A DNA stretch of 64,000 bases from Thalassobius sp965218685 (GTDB lineage: Bacteria > Pseudomonadota > Alphaproteobacteria > Rhodobacterales > Rhodobacteraceae): contig NZ_OZ244657.1 of assembly GCF_965218685.1 (NCBI RefSeq), forward strand, positions 1,736,001 through 1,800,000, read 5' to 3'. Both the position numbers and the translations under genes were made by a program. This document shows, in pieces, positions 7,434 to 15,732 of the stretch (its first letter is position 1; each line of letters begins with the position of its first letter). Below the pieces are notes generated by a model that did not search any database, had not been told where the DNA came from, and worked only from the letters and a program-made list of their open reading frames with translations.

Positions 7434-8621
7434 TTAGGCCGGAAAGATCTCGAACAGGCCTGCGGCGCCCATGCCGCCCGCAATGCACATCGACACCACA
7501 CCGTATTTGGCGCCGCGACGCTGGCCTTCGATCAGCAGGTGGCCGGCAAGGCGTGCGCCCGTCATGCCGAACGGGTGCCCAACGGAAATTGAGCCGCCAT
7601 TGACGTTCAGTTTCTCCTGATCAATGCCCAGCGTGTCCGCGCAATACAGCGCCTGACTGGCGAAGGCCTCGTTCAATTCCCAAAGATCGATGTCATCCAT
7701 GCTCAGGCCGGTTTGTTTCAGCAGCTTGGGGATGGCAAAGACGGGGCCGATGCCCATCTCGTCAGGTTCGCACCCGGCCACGGCAAAGCCCCGCAGCGCG
7801 CCCAGCGGTTTGACGCCAGCGGCGGCGGCCATGTCGGCCTCCATCACCACGCAGGCCGAGGCCCCGTCAGACAATTGCGAGGCATTGCCCGCCGTCACGA
7901 ACTTGTCGGGGCCCATCACAGGGTCCAGCCCGGCCAGACTGTCCACAGTGGTCTGAGGGCGGTTGCATTCGTCGCGGGTGACGGTGGTGGGCTGCATCGA
8001 AACCTCTTTGGTTTCGCGGTCCTTCACGGCCATCACCGTGTCCATCGGAACGATTTCGGCGTCAAACAGGCCGGCCTGCTGGGCGGCGGCGGTGCGGCGC
8101 TGGCTTTCGGCGGAAAACACGTCCTGCGCCTCGCGCGAGATGCCATAGCGCTGCGCCACGATATCGGCCGTGTCGATCATCTGCATATAGACAGCGGGTT
8201 TGTGTTCGGCCAACCAGGCCTCTTCCATGTTGGATTTGTTCAGCACCGGCTGCACCATCGAGATGCTTTCGACACCCCCGGCCACAACCGCACCCGCCTG
8301 ACCCAGCTGCACAGCGTTCGAGGCCATGGCGATCGCTTGCAGGCCCGACGCGCAGAACCGGTTCACGGTTTGCGCCGCGCTGCCGACGGGAAGGCCCCCA
8401 CGGATGGCTGACTGGCGCGCGATGTTCATCCCGGTTGCCGCTTCGGGGAAGCCGCAGCCCAGGATCACGTCGTCGATCAGCGCGGGATCAACCTTGGCCC
8501 GTTCGACCGCGTGTTTGACCACATGGCCGCCCATTGTGGCCCCGTGGGTGGCATTCAAAGAGCCGCGAAAGCTTTTGGCCAGCCCAGTGCGGGCGGTGGA
8601 TACGATTACTGCGTCTTTCAT
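7434..8621 (-). CDS. Acetyl-CoA C-acyltransferase (thiolase)
   Basis: A 395-residue thiolase that cleaves 3-ketoacyl-CoA with CoA to acetyl-CoA and a shortened acyl-CoA (or the reverse). Visible catalytic blocks are VNRFCASGLQAIAMAS with the acylated Cys, GHPFGMTGARLAGHL with the base His, and the C-terminal CIAGGMGAAG with the second Cys. The start at 8621 (MKDAVIVSTARTGLAKSF) shares one base with the upstream CoA-ligase stop (TAATG), so the two are translationally coupled; a farther in-frame start would overlap that gene. It is the last gene of the six-gene operon and would finish the pathway. Confidence 0.95.
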   Translation of the reverse strand: MKDAVIVSTARTGLAKSFRGSLNATHGATMGGHVVKHAVERAKVDPALIDDVILGCGFPEAATGMNIARQSAIRGGLPVGSAAQTVNRFCASGLQAIAMASNAVQLGQAGAVVAGGVESISMVQPVLNKSNMEEAWLAEHKPAVYMQMIDTADIVAQRYGISREAQDVFSAESQRRTAAAQQAGLFDAEIVPMDTVMAVKDRETKEVSMQPTTVTRDECNRPQTTVDSLAGLDPVMGPDKFVTAGNASQLSDGASACVVMEADMAAAAGVKPLGALRGFAVAGCEPDEMGIGPVFAIPKLLKQTGLSMDDIDLWELNEAFASQALYCADTLGIDQEKLNVNGGSISVGHPFGMTGARLAGHLLIEGQRRGAKYGVVSMCIAGGMGAAGLFEIFPA

Positions 8622-10288
8622 TACGCGGATTCCTTGGTTTTGGCGTTTTCCTGTTCCTGCAGCTCGCGCCACAGAACTTTGCCCGAGCCCGATTTGGGCA
8701 GGGCGTCCACGATCTCCAGCTTGCGGGGGACCTTATAGGCGGCCATCTGGTCATGGGCCCATTTGGCCAGCTCTTTTTCAGCAAGCGTCGCGCCGGGTTT
8801 CAGCACGACGACGGCCTTCACGGTTTCCCCGCGATAGGGATCCTGGGTCGAGATGATGCAGGCCTCTTCGATAGCGGGGTGGTGGTACAGCTTGGCCTCG
8901 ACCTCGGTCGGCCAGACCTTGTAGCCGCTGGCGTTGATCATGCGTTTCAGGCGGTCCACGATGTAGACATAGCCCTCTTCCGTGACGCGGCCCAAATCGC
9001 CTGAACGAATGAAACGCTGGCCATCGATTTCAACGAATGCCTCGTCGTTGGCCGCATCATTGTTCCAATAGCCGAGCATTACTTGCGGGCCCGAGATCAG
9101 GATCTCGCCCACGTCCCCGGTTGGCATCCGCTCCAGAGTGTCCGGGTCCACGATTGCCACATCGGTGTTGAACACCGGCACACCGCCGCATTGCGGTTTG
9201 GGCAGATGCGGTGGGTTGGCGGTTGAGGGCGCGATGGTTTCGGTCATCCCGTACCCTTCCAGGAAGGTCAGGCCGGTCATGTCCTGCAGTTTTTGCGCGA
9301 CGGCCTCGGGCATGGCGATGCCGCCCCCCCAAAGGACGCGCAGCGTGGCCAGGTCGTCCTCTTTCAGGTCTTCGCGGTTGAGGAAATCAATCAGCATGGT
9401 CGGCACGCAGGGCCAGGCCGAGACACCGAATTCACGGATCAGTCCGGCGGCAATATCGCGATCCCAGCGGGGCAGGATCACGGCGGTGCCGCCCGCCTCG
9501 ATGGCCGAGTTCAGCCCGGCCTGAAGCCCCACAACATGGAACATCGGCGCGACAGCCAGGAACACATCGTCGCGGCGCAGATCGAACCAGTCGATCATGC
9601 AGCGCGTGGCGTGCAGCGTGGTCTGGTGCGTGTGCATGCAGCCCTTACCGCGCCCGGTCGAGCCCGAGGTATAGGGCATGATGGCCAGATCCTCGGGTTT
9701 GCGATCAAACGGGGCAGGGGCGTGGCCTGCATCCAGCATCGTAGCCCAGTCGGTAAAGGCATCGGGCAGCGCGGCCTTGGGTTCGGAAATCGCGGTGGGA
9801 ATGCCCTCGGGGGGGCTGTCTGGCAATGCCTCGGAATAGGCGGTGACGATGACGTGATCCAGAACGCCCTGAGCCAGCAGCGGTTGCAGCGTCTCCACCC
9901 GGTCTTGCGCGGTCATCACAGTGCGAATACCCGCGTCCTCGACGATATAGTCGGTTTCCGCGGTCAGGTTCATCGGGTTGATCGGCACGGCCACACCGCC
10001 CGCCCGGATGATCCCGTAAAGCGCCACCACGAATTGCGGCGAATTCTGCAGGTAGACAGCGACCCGATCCCCGGGCTTCACTCCGCAGGCCTGTTGCAGA
10101 TAACCCGCCGTGCGTTCAACCTGATCGCCCAACTGGGCATAGGTCGTGACGCGGTTATAGAACACCAGCGCAGGTTTGTCGGGCGTCGTGGCTACGTTGC
10201 GGAACAGGTTGTCGTTCAGTGTCCAGTCCGCAGCGGGGACGTCATGCGGCCGACCCGGAGGCCAGACCTTGTGTTGCAGTCGTTCCAA
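8621..10288 (-). CDS. AMP-forming acyl-CoA ligase
   Basis: A 555-residue ANL-family ligase that activates a carboxylic acid with ATP and CoA. Motifs visible are the P-loop-like PYTSGSTGRGKG, the A5 block GYGMTETIAPST, the hinge region SGYKVWPTEVEA and the catalytic-lysine motif PKSGSGKVLWRE near the end. The start codon is TTG at 10288 with GGGAG just upstream; no nearby ATG gives a better start. It is 21 bp after the SDR gene and overlaps the thiolase start by one base. In this operon it would make the first CoA ester; chain length cannot be told. Confidence 0.93.
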   Translation of the reverse strand: MERLQHKVWPPGRPHDVPAADWTLNDNLFRNVATTPDKPALVFYNRVTTYAQLGDQVERTAGYLQQACGVKPGDRVAVYLQNSPQFVVALYGIIRAGGVAVPINPMNLTAETDYIVEDAGIRTVMTAQDRVETLQPLLAQGVLDHVIVTAYSEALPDSPPEGIPTAISEPKAALPDAFTDWATMLDAGHAPAPFDRKPEDLAIMPYTSGSTGRGKGCMHTHQTTLHATRCMIDWFDLRRDDVFLAVAPMFHVVGLQAGLNSAIEAGGTAVILPRWDRDIAAGLIREFGVSAWPCVPTMLIDFLNREDLKEDDLATLRVLWGGGIAMPEAVAQKLQDMTGLTFLEGYGMTETIAPSTANPPHLPKPQCGGVPVFNTDVAIVDPDTLERMPTGDVGEILISGPQVMLGYWNNDAANDEAFVEIDGQRFIRSGDLGRVTEEGYVYIVDRLKRMINASGYKVWPTEVEAKLYHHPAIEEACIISTQDPYRGETVKAVVVLKPGATLAEKELAKWAHDQMAAYKVPRKLEIVDALPKSGSGKVLWRELQEQENAKTKESA

Positions 10289-10309
10289 TTCTCTCTCCCT
10301 CGGGTCGAC

Positions 10310-11077
10310 TTAGGCGGTGGCGCCACCATCCACGGCCAGGCATTGCCCGGTGATGTGGCGGGCAGCGTCGCTGACCAGGAACACGGCGGGGCCTTTCAGG
10401 TCCTCGGCGCCGCCAAACCGGTGCAGCGGGATCGAGGGCAGCAGCGTCTGCTCCAGCCGGTCGATCAGCTTCTCGGACATCTTGGACGGGAAAAATCCGG
10501 GCGCAAGAGCGTTCACGTTGATGTTGTGACGACCCCACTCGGTTGCCAGCGCGCGGGTGAAGTTGATCATCGCCGCTTTCGAGCTGTTATAGGCAATCGT
10601 GAACATGTCACTGTCGGCGCGATTGCCCGACAGCCCACCAATCGAGGCAACGTTCAGAATCTTGCCGGTCTTGCGCGGCAGGAACGAGGTTTTCGCCACC
10701 GCCTGCGTCAGCACGAAAGGCGCCGTTATGTTCAGCGTCATCACCTTGTTCCAGCCGTCCAGCGGGTGATCCTCGGTCGGGGCGGCCCAACTGGTGCCCG
10801 CGTTGTTGACCAGGATGTCGATTGGGCCGAACAGGCTGTTGGCGTGATCCACGACGCCCGGAATGCTCTCCAGATCGGACAAATCACATGCGATGGTCGC
10901 CACGTTGGCGCCCAGAGCCTCAAGGTGGGCCTGGGCCTCGTCCAGCTCGGGTTGTTTGCGGGCGGTTAGGATGACATTGGCACCTGCCGCGGCCATGCCT
11001 TCGGCGATTTGAATGCCCAGCCCGCGTGAGCCACCCGTGATAAGGGCGGTCTTGCCCGTCAGGTCAAAAAGTTCCAT
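10310..11077 (-). CDS. SDR-family oxidoreductase
   Basis: A 255-residue classical short-chain dehydrogenase. It has the cofactor motif GGSRGLG near the N-terminus, NNAG at about residue 90, and the catalytic YNSSK with upstream Ser. The C-terminus LAVDGGATA is typical. The start at 11077 (MELFDLTGKTALITGG) overlaps the upstream stop by one base (TGATG); the longer frame would run into the upstream gene. Placed between a 3-hydroxyacyl-CoA dehydrogenase and a CoA ligase, it may reduce or oxidise a keto/hydroxy acyl-CoA. By analogy with LvaD it could act on a 4-keto group, which is inference. Confidence 0.93.
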   Translation of the reverse strand: MELFDLTGKTALITGGSRGLGIQIAEGMAAAGANVILTARKQPELDEAQAHLEALGANVATIACDLSDLESIPGVVDHANSLFGPIDILVNNAGTSWAAPTEDHPLDGWNKVMTLNITAPFVLTQAVAKTSFLPRKTGKILNVASIGGLSGNRADSDMFTIAYNSSKAAMINFTRALATEWGRHNINVNALAPGFFPSKMSEKLIDRLEQTLLPSIPLHRFGGAEDLKGPAVFLVSDAARHITGQCLAVDGGATA

Positions 11078-12390
11078 CAGGCAGTTTCCTTCTGCAGCGA
11101 TTCCGGCAGTTTCCACGCACTATCGGCGCGGCCGCTGATCTGGCCGTAATGTTCGGCCAGCGTCAGGACGTTGTCCTCGCCCAATTCGGCCGCCAGGCGC
11201 ATTGGGCCGCCGACACCTGCCGGAAAGCCATAGCCGGTGGTATAGACAACGTCGATATCGGGGCCACGTTCCGCCCGGTTTTCGGCCAGGATCGCCATGG
11301 CCTCGACCATCAGGGCGGTTATGACACGGCCCACGATTTCCTGGTTGCTGACAGCGCGACGCTGAAGACCCAGATCGCGGCTGACCTTTTGGATCAGGGC
11401 ACGGCAGTCCTCGTAATCGCGGCCTCGGGGGGTTGTCTTGTCATAAAGATACCAGCCACGGCCGGTTTTCTGCCCGTACAGTCCGGCCTCGCACAGGGCG
11501 TCGCCCACACGGGGTTGGAAGGGTGGGTTGGGCCGTTCTGCGCGTTGCTTGCGCACGCCCCAGGGAATGTCGTTGCCCACCAGATCCAGCGCACGGAACG
11601 GACCGATGGCCATGCCCCATGCCTCAAGTGCATCATCCACGTCTTGCGGAAAGGCGCCCTCTTCGACCAGATACATGGCTTCCTGATGGAAGCGATCAAA
11701 CAGGCGGTTGCCGATAAAGCCGTCCCCATTGGCCGCGATCACCGCGCGTTTGCGCAGTTTCAGCGCCAGCGCCATAGTCAACGCCAGCGTGGCCGGATCG
11801 GTATCCGTGGCTGGAATAACCTCCAGCAGGGGATTCACCTGAGCGGGAATGAAAAAGTGCGTCCCAAGAAAGCGCGCCGGGTTTTTCAACGCCGAGGCAA
11901 TGGCGTCCACATCCAGTGTCGAGGTGTTCGAGGTGATCAGCGCATCATCGCCAACGACCTGTTCGATTTCCGCCATGACCTTTTGTTTCAGCGACATGAT
12001 CTCGGGCACGGCTTCGACCACCAGATCGCAACCGGCAAAGGCGCTGATCGCGTTGGCGAAGGTAAAGCGCGCCATCTGCGCGGCGGCACCTGCATCGTCC
12101 AGCTTGCCCTTTTTCAGAGCCCGATCCGTGAGGCCCTGAAGGTGCGCCTTGGCCGCGTCCAGCGCTTGTTGCGCCGGATCGACCAGTGTCACCTGATGTC
12201 CCGATTGCGCAAAGGCCATGGCAATGCCACGCCCCATGGCGCCTGCACCCAGAATGCCCACGGTGCTGATCCCGGCGGGATCAGCATGGGGCGTGTCGGG
12301 CACCTGGCCTGCGACTTTGGCAGCGTCAGTCAGATAGGATTGAACCTCATTCAGCTGGCGCAACGCGTTCAGACGCGCTTCGGTGCTCAT
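11077..12390 (-). CDS. 3-hydroxyacyl-CoA dehydrogenase, stand-alone, with FadB-type linker
   Basis: A 437-residue NAD enzyme oxidising 3-hydroxyacyl-CoA to 3-ketoacyl-CoA. The Rossmann motif GILGAGAMGRGIAMA starts near residue 45; the catalytic His lies in FLGTHFFIPAQV, followed by LLEVIP. Two C-terminal helical domains follow. The first 40 residues look like the linker helix that joins the hydratase and dehydrogenase parts of FadB/FadJ fusions, yet no hydratase domain is present. Its start overlaps the acyl-CoA dehydrogenase stop by 4 bp (ATGA), and its stop overlaps the SDR start, so coupling is tight. Confidence 0.93.
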   Translation of the reverse strand: MSTEARLNALRQLNEVQSYLTDAAKVAGQVPDTPHADPAGISTVGILGAGAMGRGIAMAFAQSGHQVTLVDPAQQALDAAKAHLQGLTDRALKKGKLDDAGAAAQMARFTFANAISAFAGCDLVVEAVPEIMSLKQKVMAEIEQVVGDDALITSNTSTLDVDAIASALKNPARFLGTHFFIPAQVNPLLEVIPATDTDPATLALTMALALKLRKRAVIAANGDGFIGNRLFDRFHQEAMYLVEEGAFPQDVDDALEAWGMAIGPFRALDLVGNDIPWGVRKQRAERPNPPFQPRVGDALCEAGLYGQKTGRGWYLYDKTTPRGRDYEDCRALIQKVSRDLGLQRRAVSNQEIVGRVITALMVEAMAILAENRAERGPDIDVVYTTGYGFPAGVGGPMRLAAELGEDNVLTLAEHYGQISGRADSAWKLPESLQKETA

Positions 12391-13703
12391 TCCGCGGCCT
12401 CGTTCGCCAGGGCAGCCACCGCAGCGGCCACGGCGGGGCGCATGTCGGTTTCGTCTGCGCGATCCGGCACAGTGTAGAACCGGTGCGAGTTCATCGGGCC
12501 TTTCTGCGCGGCCTTAATCAACGAGCGACCAAGCGAGCGCAGGTGCACCTCGTCGGGGCCATCGGCCAGACGCAGGCAGCGCGCCATGGTCCACAGATCG
12601 GGCAGCGGTGTATCCGGGGTCACGCCCATGCCACCAAAGATCTGGATGGCGCGGTCGATGACCTTGCCCTGGATTTCCGGCACCACGACCTTGATCATGC
12701 CGATTTCGTTGCGGGCTTCTTTGGCGCCGACATTGTCGATCATCCAGGCGGCCTTCAGAACCAGCAGGCGTGCCTGCTCAATCTCGCAACGGCTGCGAGC
12801 GATCATTTCCATGATGACGCCTTGCTCGTGCAGGTATTTGCCGAAGGTTTTGCGTTCCAGCGAGCGTTCGACCATCAGTTCCAGCGCCAGTTCAGCCTGA
12901 CCCAGCGAGCGCATCATGTGGTGGATGCGGCCCGGCCCAAGGCGCGCCTGTGCCAGCGCAAAGCCTGACCCTTCTTCACCCAGCAGGTTCGAGGCAGGCA
13001 CGCGCACGTCTTTGTAGACGACCTCGCAGTGGCTCTCATAGCTGTGGTGGTTCATCACGGGGATGTTGCGGGTGACGGTGATGCCGGGGGTGTCCATCGG
13101 AACCAGGATCATCGACTGCTGCTTGTGGCGATCAGCGTCAGGGTCGGTTTTACCCATGACGATGCACAGTTTACAGTTCGGCGAGGCCGCCCCGGTCGAG
13201 AACCACTTGCGCCCGTTGATGACGTATTCGTCGCCATCGCGGCGGATCAGGGTTTGCACGTTGGTGGCGTCGGACGAAGCGACGTCAGGCTCGGTCATGC
13301 CAAAGCACGAGCGGATTTCGCCGTTCAGCAGCGGCTTGAGCCATTTTTCTTTTTGCTCGGGCGTGCCGAACATGTGCAGGATTTCCATGTTGCCGGTGTC
13401 AGGCGCCGAGCAGTTGAACACCTCGGACGCCCAGGGCAGGCGGCCCATGATTTCGGCCAGGGGGGCATAGTCCAGGTTGGACATGCGGGTGCCGGGCTCG
13501 TCGTCTTTCAGCGACGGCAGGAACATGTTCCACAGGCCTTCGGATTTCGCCAGGGCCTTGAGGTCGTTCATGAAAGACAGCGTGTAGGTGCCGTTATGCT
13601 GCTCGGCCATGAAGTCCTTGTGACGCGGAATGACATGGTCTTCCATGAAGTTCCGAACGCGCGCCTGCATCTCCAGGCTTTTTTCAGAAAAGGTGAATTC
13701 CAT
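12387..13703 (-). CDS. ACAD10/11-type acyl-CoA dehydrogenase
   Basis: A 438-residue flavoprotein of the acyl-CoA dehydrogenase fold. The FAD/substrate block CFGMTEPDVASSDATN and GRKWFSTGA are clear. Where ordinary enzymes carry the catalytic Glu in a YEG motif, this one reads LADGPDEVHL, the Asp version typical of ACAD10/ACAD11. It lies directly after an APH-type kinase gene (one base between stop and start), the same two domains fused in human ACAD10/11 and paired in the lva pathway. Start 13703 has GGAGA upstream; an in-frame ATG at 13718 would overlap the previous gene. Confidence 0.92.
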   Translation of the reverse strand: MEFTFSEKSLEMQARVRNFMEDHVIPRHKDFMAEQHNGTYTLSFMNDLKALAKSEGLWNMFLPSLKDDEPGTRMSNLDYAPLAEIMGRLPWASEVFNCSAPDTGNMEILHMFGTPEQKEKWLKPLLNGEIRSCFGMTEPDVASSDATNVQTLIRRDGDEYVINGRKWFSTGAASPNCKLCIVMGKTDPDADRHKQQSMILVPMDTPGITVTRNIPVMNHHSYESHCEVVYKDVRVPASNLLGEEGSGFALAQARLGPGRIHHMMRSLGQAELALELMVERSLERKTFGKYLHEQGVIMEMIARSRCEIEQARLLVLKAAWMIDNVGAKEARNEIGMIKVVVPEIQGKVIDRAIQIFGGMGVTPDTPLPDLWTMARCLRLADGPDEVHLRSLGRSLIKAAQKGPMNSHRFYTVPDRADETDMRPAVAAAVAALANEAAE

Positions 13704-13704
13704 A

Positions 13705-14715
13705 TCAGTCTCCTGCAAGTTCTAGTCCGTGCCGGGCCCAGACCCGGCTAAGGTGGTCGATGCCCTCGGCGCTGCCTACGCCCTGCGCGGCGCGGGCGAC
13801 GATGCCCTCGAAGATCACGGCAAGGCGGAAATAGGCGAAGGCGGTGTAGAAGGGGCTATCGTCCAGCGGCAGCCCCCGATTTTCGAAATAGCGCGCGGCA
13901 TAGGCAGCCCGGCTGGGGATGCCCAAAGCATCCAGATCACGATCTCCCAGACCGTGATATTCTTCGGCCAGGTTGGTCCAGGGCATCAGGTTATAGCCCA
14001 AGTCCGACAGCGGGTGGCCCAGCGTCGACAGTTCCCAATCCAGCACGCCCAGAACCTCGGGTTTGGTGGGGTGGATGATCAGGTTGCCCAGACGGTAATC
14101 ACCATGCACCAGCGTGGTTTCATCGTCGCTGGGCTTGTTGTCAGCCAGCCAGGCGGCCAGCTGCGGGATCTCTTCGATTTCGCGGGTTTTGCCGGCCTCG
14201 TATTGCTTGGTCCAGCGGGCGATCTGACGGTCAAAGAACCCGCCGTGACGGCCGTAGTCCGACAGGCCCACGGCCTCGATATCGACCGAGTGCAGCTTGG
14301 CCAGCGTATCGTTCATCGCCTCGAACAAGGCGCCGCGATCAGCGGGGCTTAGTTCAGGCAGACTGTTGTTGTGAAACACCCGGCCGTCCAGCCGCTCCAT
14401 GATGTAGAACGGAGTGCCGATTACTTCGCGATCCTCGCAATAATGCGGGGTGGCGGGGACGGGCACACCCGATCCTGCCAGCGCGTTGATCACCCGGAAT
14501 TCGCGGTCAATTGCATGGGCCGAGGGCAGCAGTTTGCCGGGCGGTTGCTTGCGCAGCACGTATCGCTCGCCGCCGAAATCCAAGAAATAGGTGGGGTTCG
14601 AATGCCCTCCGGCAATCTGTTCCAGCGCCACCGGACCCGAGCCCGGTAGAACGCCGCCCAGGTAATCCGAAAGCGTGCTCGGATCGAATGGCAAAGTGCC
14701 GTTATTGGTCGTCAT
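13705..14715 (-). CDS. APH-family (aminoglycoside-phosphotransferase-like) acyl-CoA kinase candidate
   Basis: A 336-residue protein kinase-like fold enzyme. The phosphate-transfer motif VHGDYRLGNLIIHP and the metal motif LGVLDWELSTLGHPLSDLGY are intact, and the N-terminal lobe has the VLRKQPPGKLLPSAH lysine block. This subgroup is not a resistance enzyme: it accompanies acyl-CoA dehydrogenases, and LvaA of Pseudomonas putida phosphorylates 4-hydroxyacyl-CoA. It is the first gene of the operon. Start 14715 (MTTNNGTLPF) has a GGGAGG ribosome binding site; the longer frame runs through the divergent promoter region. Confidence 0.9.
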   Translation of the reverse strand: MTTNNGTLPFDPSTLSDYLGGVLPGSGPVALEQIAGGHSNPTYFLDFGGERYVLRKQPPGKLLPSAHAIDREFRVINALAGSGVPVPATPHYCEDREVIGTPFYIMERLDGRVFHNNSLPELSPADRGALFEAMNDTLAKLHSVDIEAVGLSDYGRHGGFFDRQIARWTKQYEAGKTREIEEIPQLAAWLADNKPSDDETTLVHGDYRLGNLIIHPTKPEVLGVLDWELSTLGHPLSDLGYNLMPWTNLAEEYHGLGDRDLDALGIPSRAAYAARYFENRGLPLDDSPFYTAFAYFRLAVIFEGIVARAAQGVGSAEGIDHLSRVWARHGLELAGD

Positions 14716-14730
14716 GTTCGTGCCTCCCTG

Positions 14731-14760
14731 TTGACAGATGCCATATGCACGCGACATAAG
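14731..14760 (+). promoter_or_regulatory. Sigma-70-like promoter for the LysR gene
   Basis: A perfect -35 TTGACA (14731-14736), an 18-base spacer and a -10 CATAAG (14755-14760, 4 of 6) face the LysR gene. An imperfect inverted repeat ATGCC/GACAT (14738-14742 with 14753-14757) sits between them and could be the LysR site that also controls the divergent operon. Confidence 0.5.
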
Positions 14761-14795
14761 AAAATGAATTACTAAGATGTATGGGCATAGATAGT

Positions 14796-15716
14796 ATGAA
14801 TATATCTCGGACTGATCTGAACCTGTTTGTGGTGTTCGAAGCGATCTATTCTCAGGGTGGGGTAACACGCGCCGCTGAAACGCTGCACCTGACCCAGCCT
14901 ACGATCTCTCATGCGCTTGGGCGCTTGCGTGAACGGGTGGGTGACCCGCTGTTCGTGCGCCATGGTCAAAGGCTGGTGCCGACCCCGCTGGCGCAGAAAA
15001 TGATTGGCCCCACGCGCGAGGCGCTGAAACTGTTCGAAACCACCTTGGGCGAGCTGGATGGCTTTGACCCCAAAACCGCCGAGATGCATTTCGCGATTGG
15101 CATGAGGTCTTTGATGGAAAACAGTTTTTTCCTGCCTCTGGTGATGTTGTTGAAGTCCGAGGCCCCCAAGGTGACAGTGTCCTCGTCGCCGATGGATCGG
15201 CGCCGGATCGATGGCGATCTTTCGGCGGGCGAGATCAACGCCGCGATTGACGTCTTTTTGCCCTTGTCGCCGGATATTCGACGCGAGCACCTGATCTCGA
15301 CCCCGTCGGTGGTCGTGGCGCGGCGCGGCCATCCGCTGGTGAACGGCGAGGTCAGCCTGGAGGATTATTTGTCCTTGGATCATATCATCGTCACTTCGCG
15401 TTCGCAGGGCATGGGCCCCGAAGATGTAGCTTTGTCGCGGGACGGGGACGCCCGGCGAATCGTTGCCCGTGTTCAGCAGATCAACACTGCGATGCGGGCG
15501 GTTGCGGCCTCGGATATGGTACTGACAATGGCCGAGGTTTTTGCCCATCGGGCGAATGTCTGGTTCGACAATCAGATCGTGCCGGTCCCGTTCGAGGCCC
15601 CCCGTGTAGATGCGTATTTGTACTGGCATTCGAATGCGGATGCGGACCCCGCCAACAAATGGTTGCGCAACATGGTCAAGACCTGCGTTGCAGAAACCGA
15701 TTGGACGGGGCCCTGA
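14796..15716 (+). CDS. LysR-family transcription regulator
   Basis: A 306-residue LysR-type regulator. The N-terminal winged helix-turn-helix (DLNLFVVFEAIYSQGGVTRAAETLHLTQPTISHALGRL, given here only as the region of residues 7-45) is followed by a periplasmic-binding-protein-like effector domain. It is divergent from the acyl-CoA operon across about 80 bp, the usual place for an activator of that operon, and convergent with the TRAP transporter genes. Start 14796 (MNISRTDLN) is preferred because that N-terminus is common in the family; ATG 14781 is also possible and would add five residues. Confidence 0.92.
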   Translation: MNISRTDLNLFVVFEAIYSQGGVTRAAETLHLTQPTISHALGRLRERVGDPLFVRHGQRLVPTPLAQKMIGPTREALKLFETTLGELDGFDPKTAEMHFAIGMRSLMENSFFLPLVMLLKSEAPKVTVSSSPMDRRRIDGDLSAGEINAAIDVFLPLSPDIRREHLISTPSVVVARRGHPLVNGEVSLEDYLSLDHIIVTSRSQGMGPEDVALSRDGDARRIVARVQQINTAMRAVAASDMVLTMAEVFAHRANVWFDNQIVPVPFEAPRVDAYLYWHSNADADPANKWLRNMVKTCVAETDWTGP

Positions 15717-15732
15717 GGGCAGTACCACGCGC

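Noticed and set aside
9293..10969. 558-codon plus-strand open frame
   Set aside because: It lies antisense to the CoA ligase and SDR genes, which have complete motifs. Its His/Gln/Arg/Gly-rich composition is typical of a shadow frame in G/C-rich DNA.
11149..12477. 442-codon plus-strand open frame
   Set aside because: Antisense to the 3-hydroxyacyl-CoA dehydrogenase; shadow composition and no ribosome binding site.
13705..14715. Aminoglycoside resistance gene
   Set aside because: The APH fold is shared, but the operon with an ACAD11-type dehydrogenase and CoA enzymes points to acyl-CoA metabolism.
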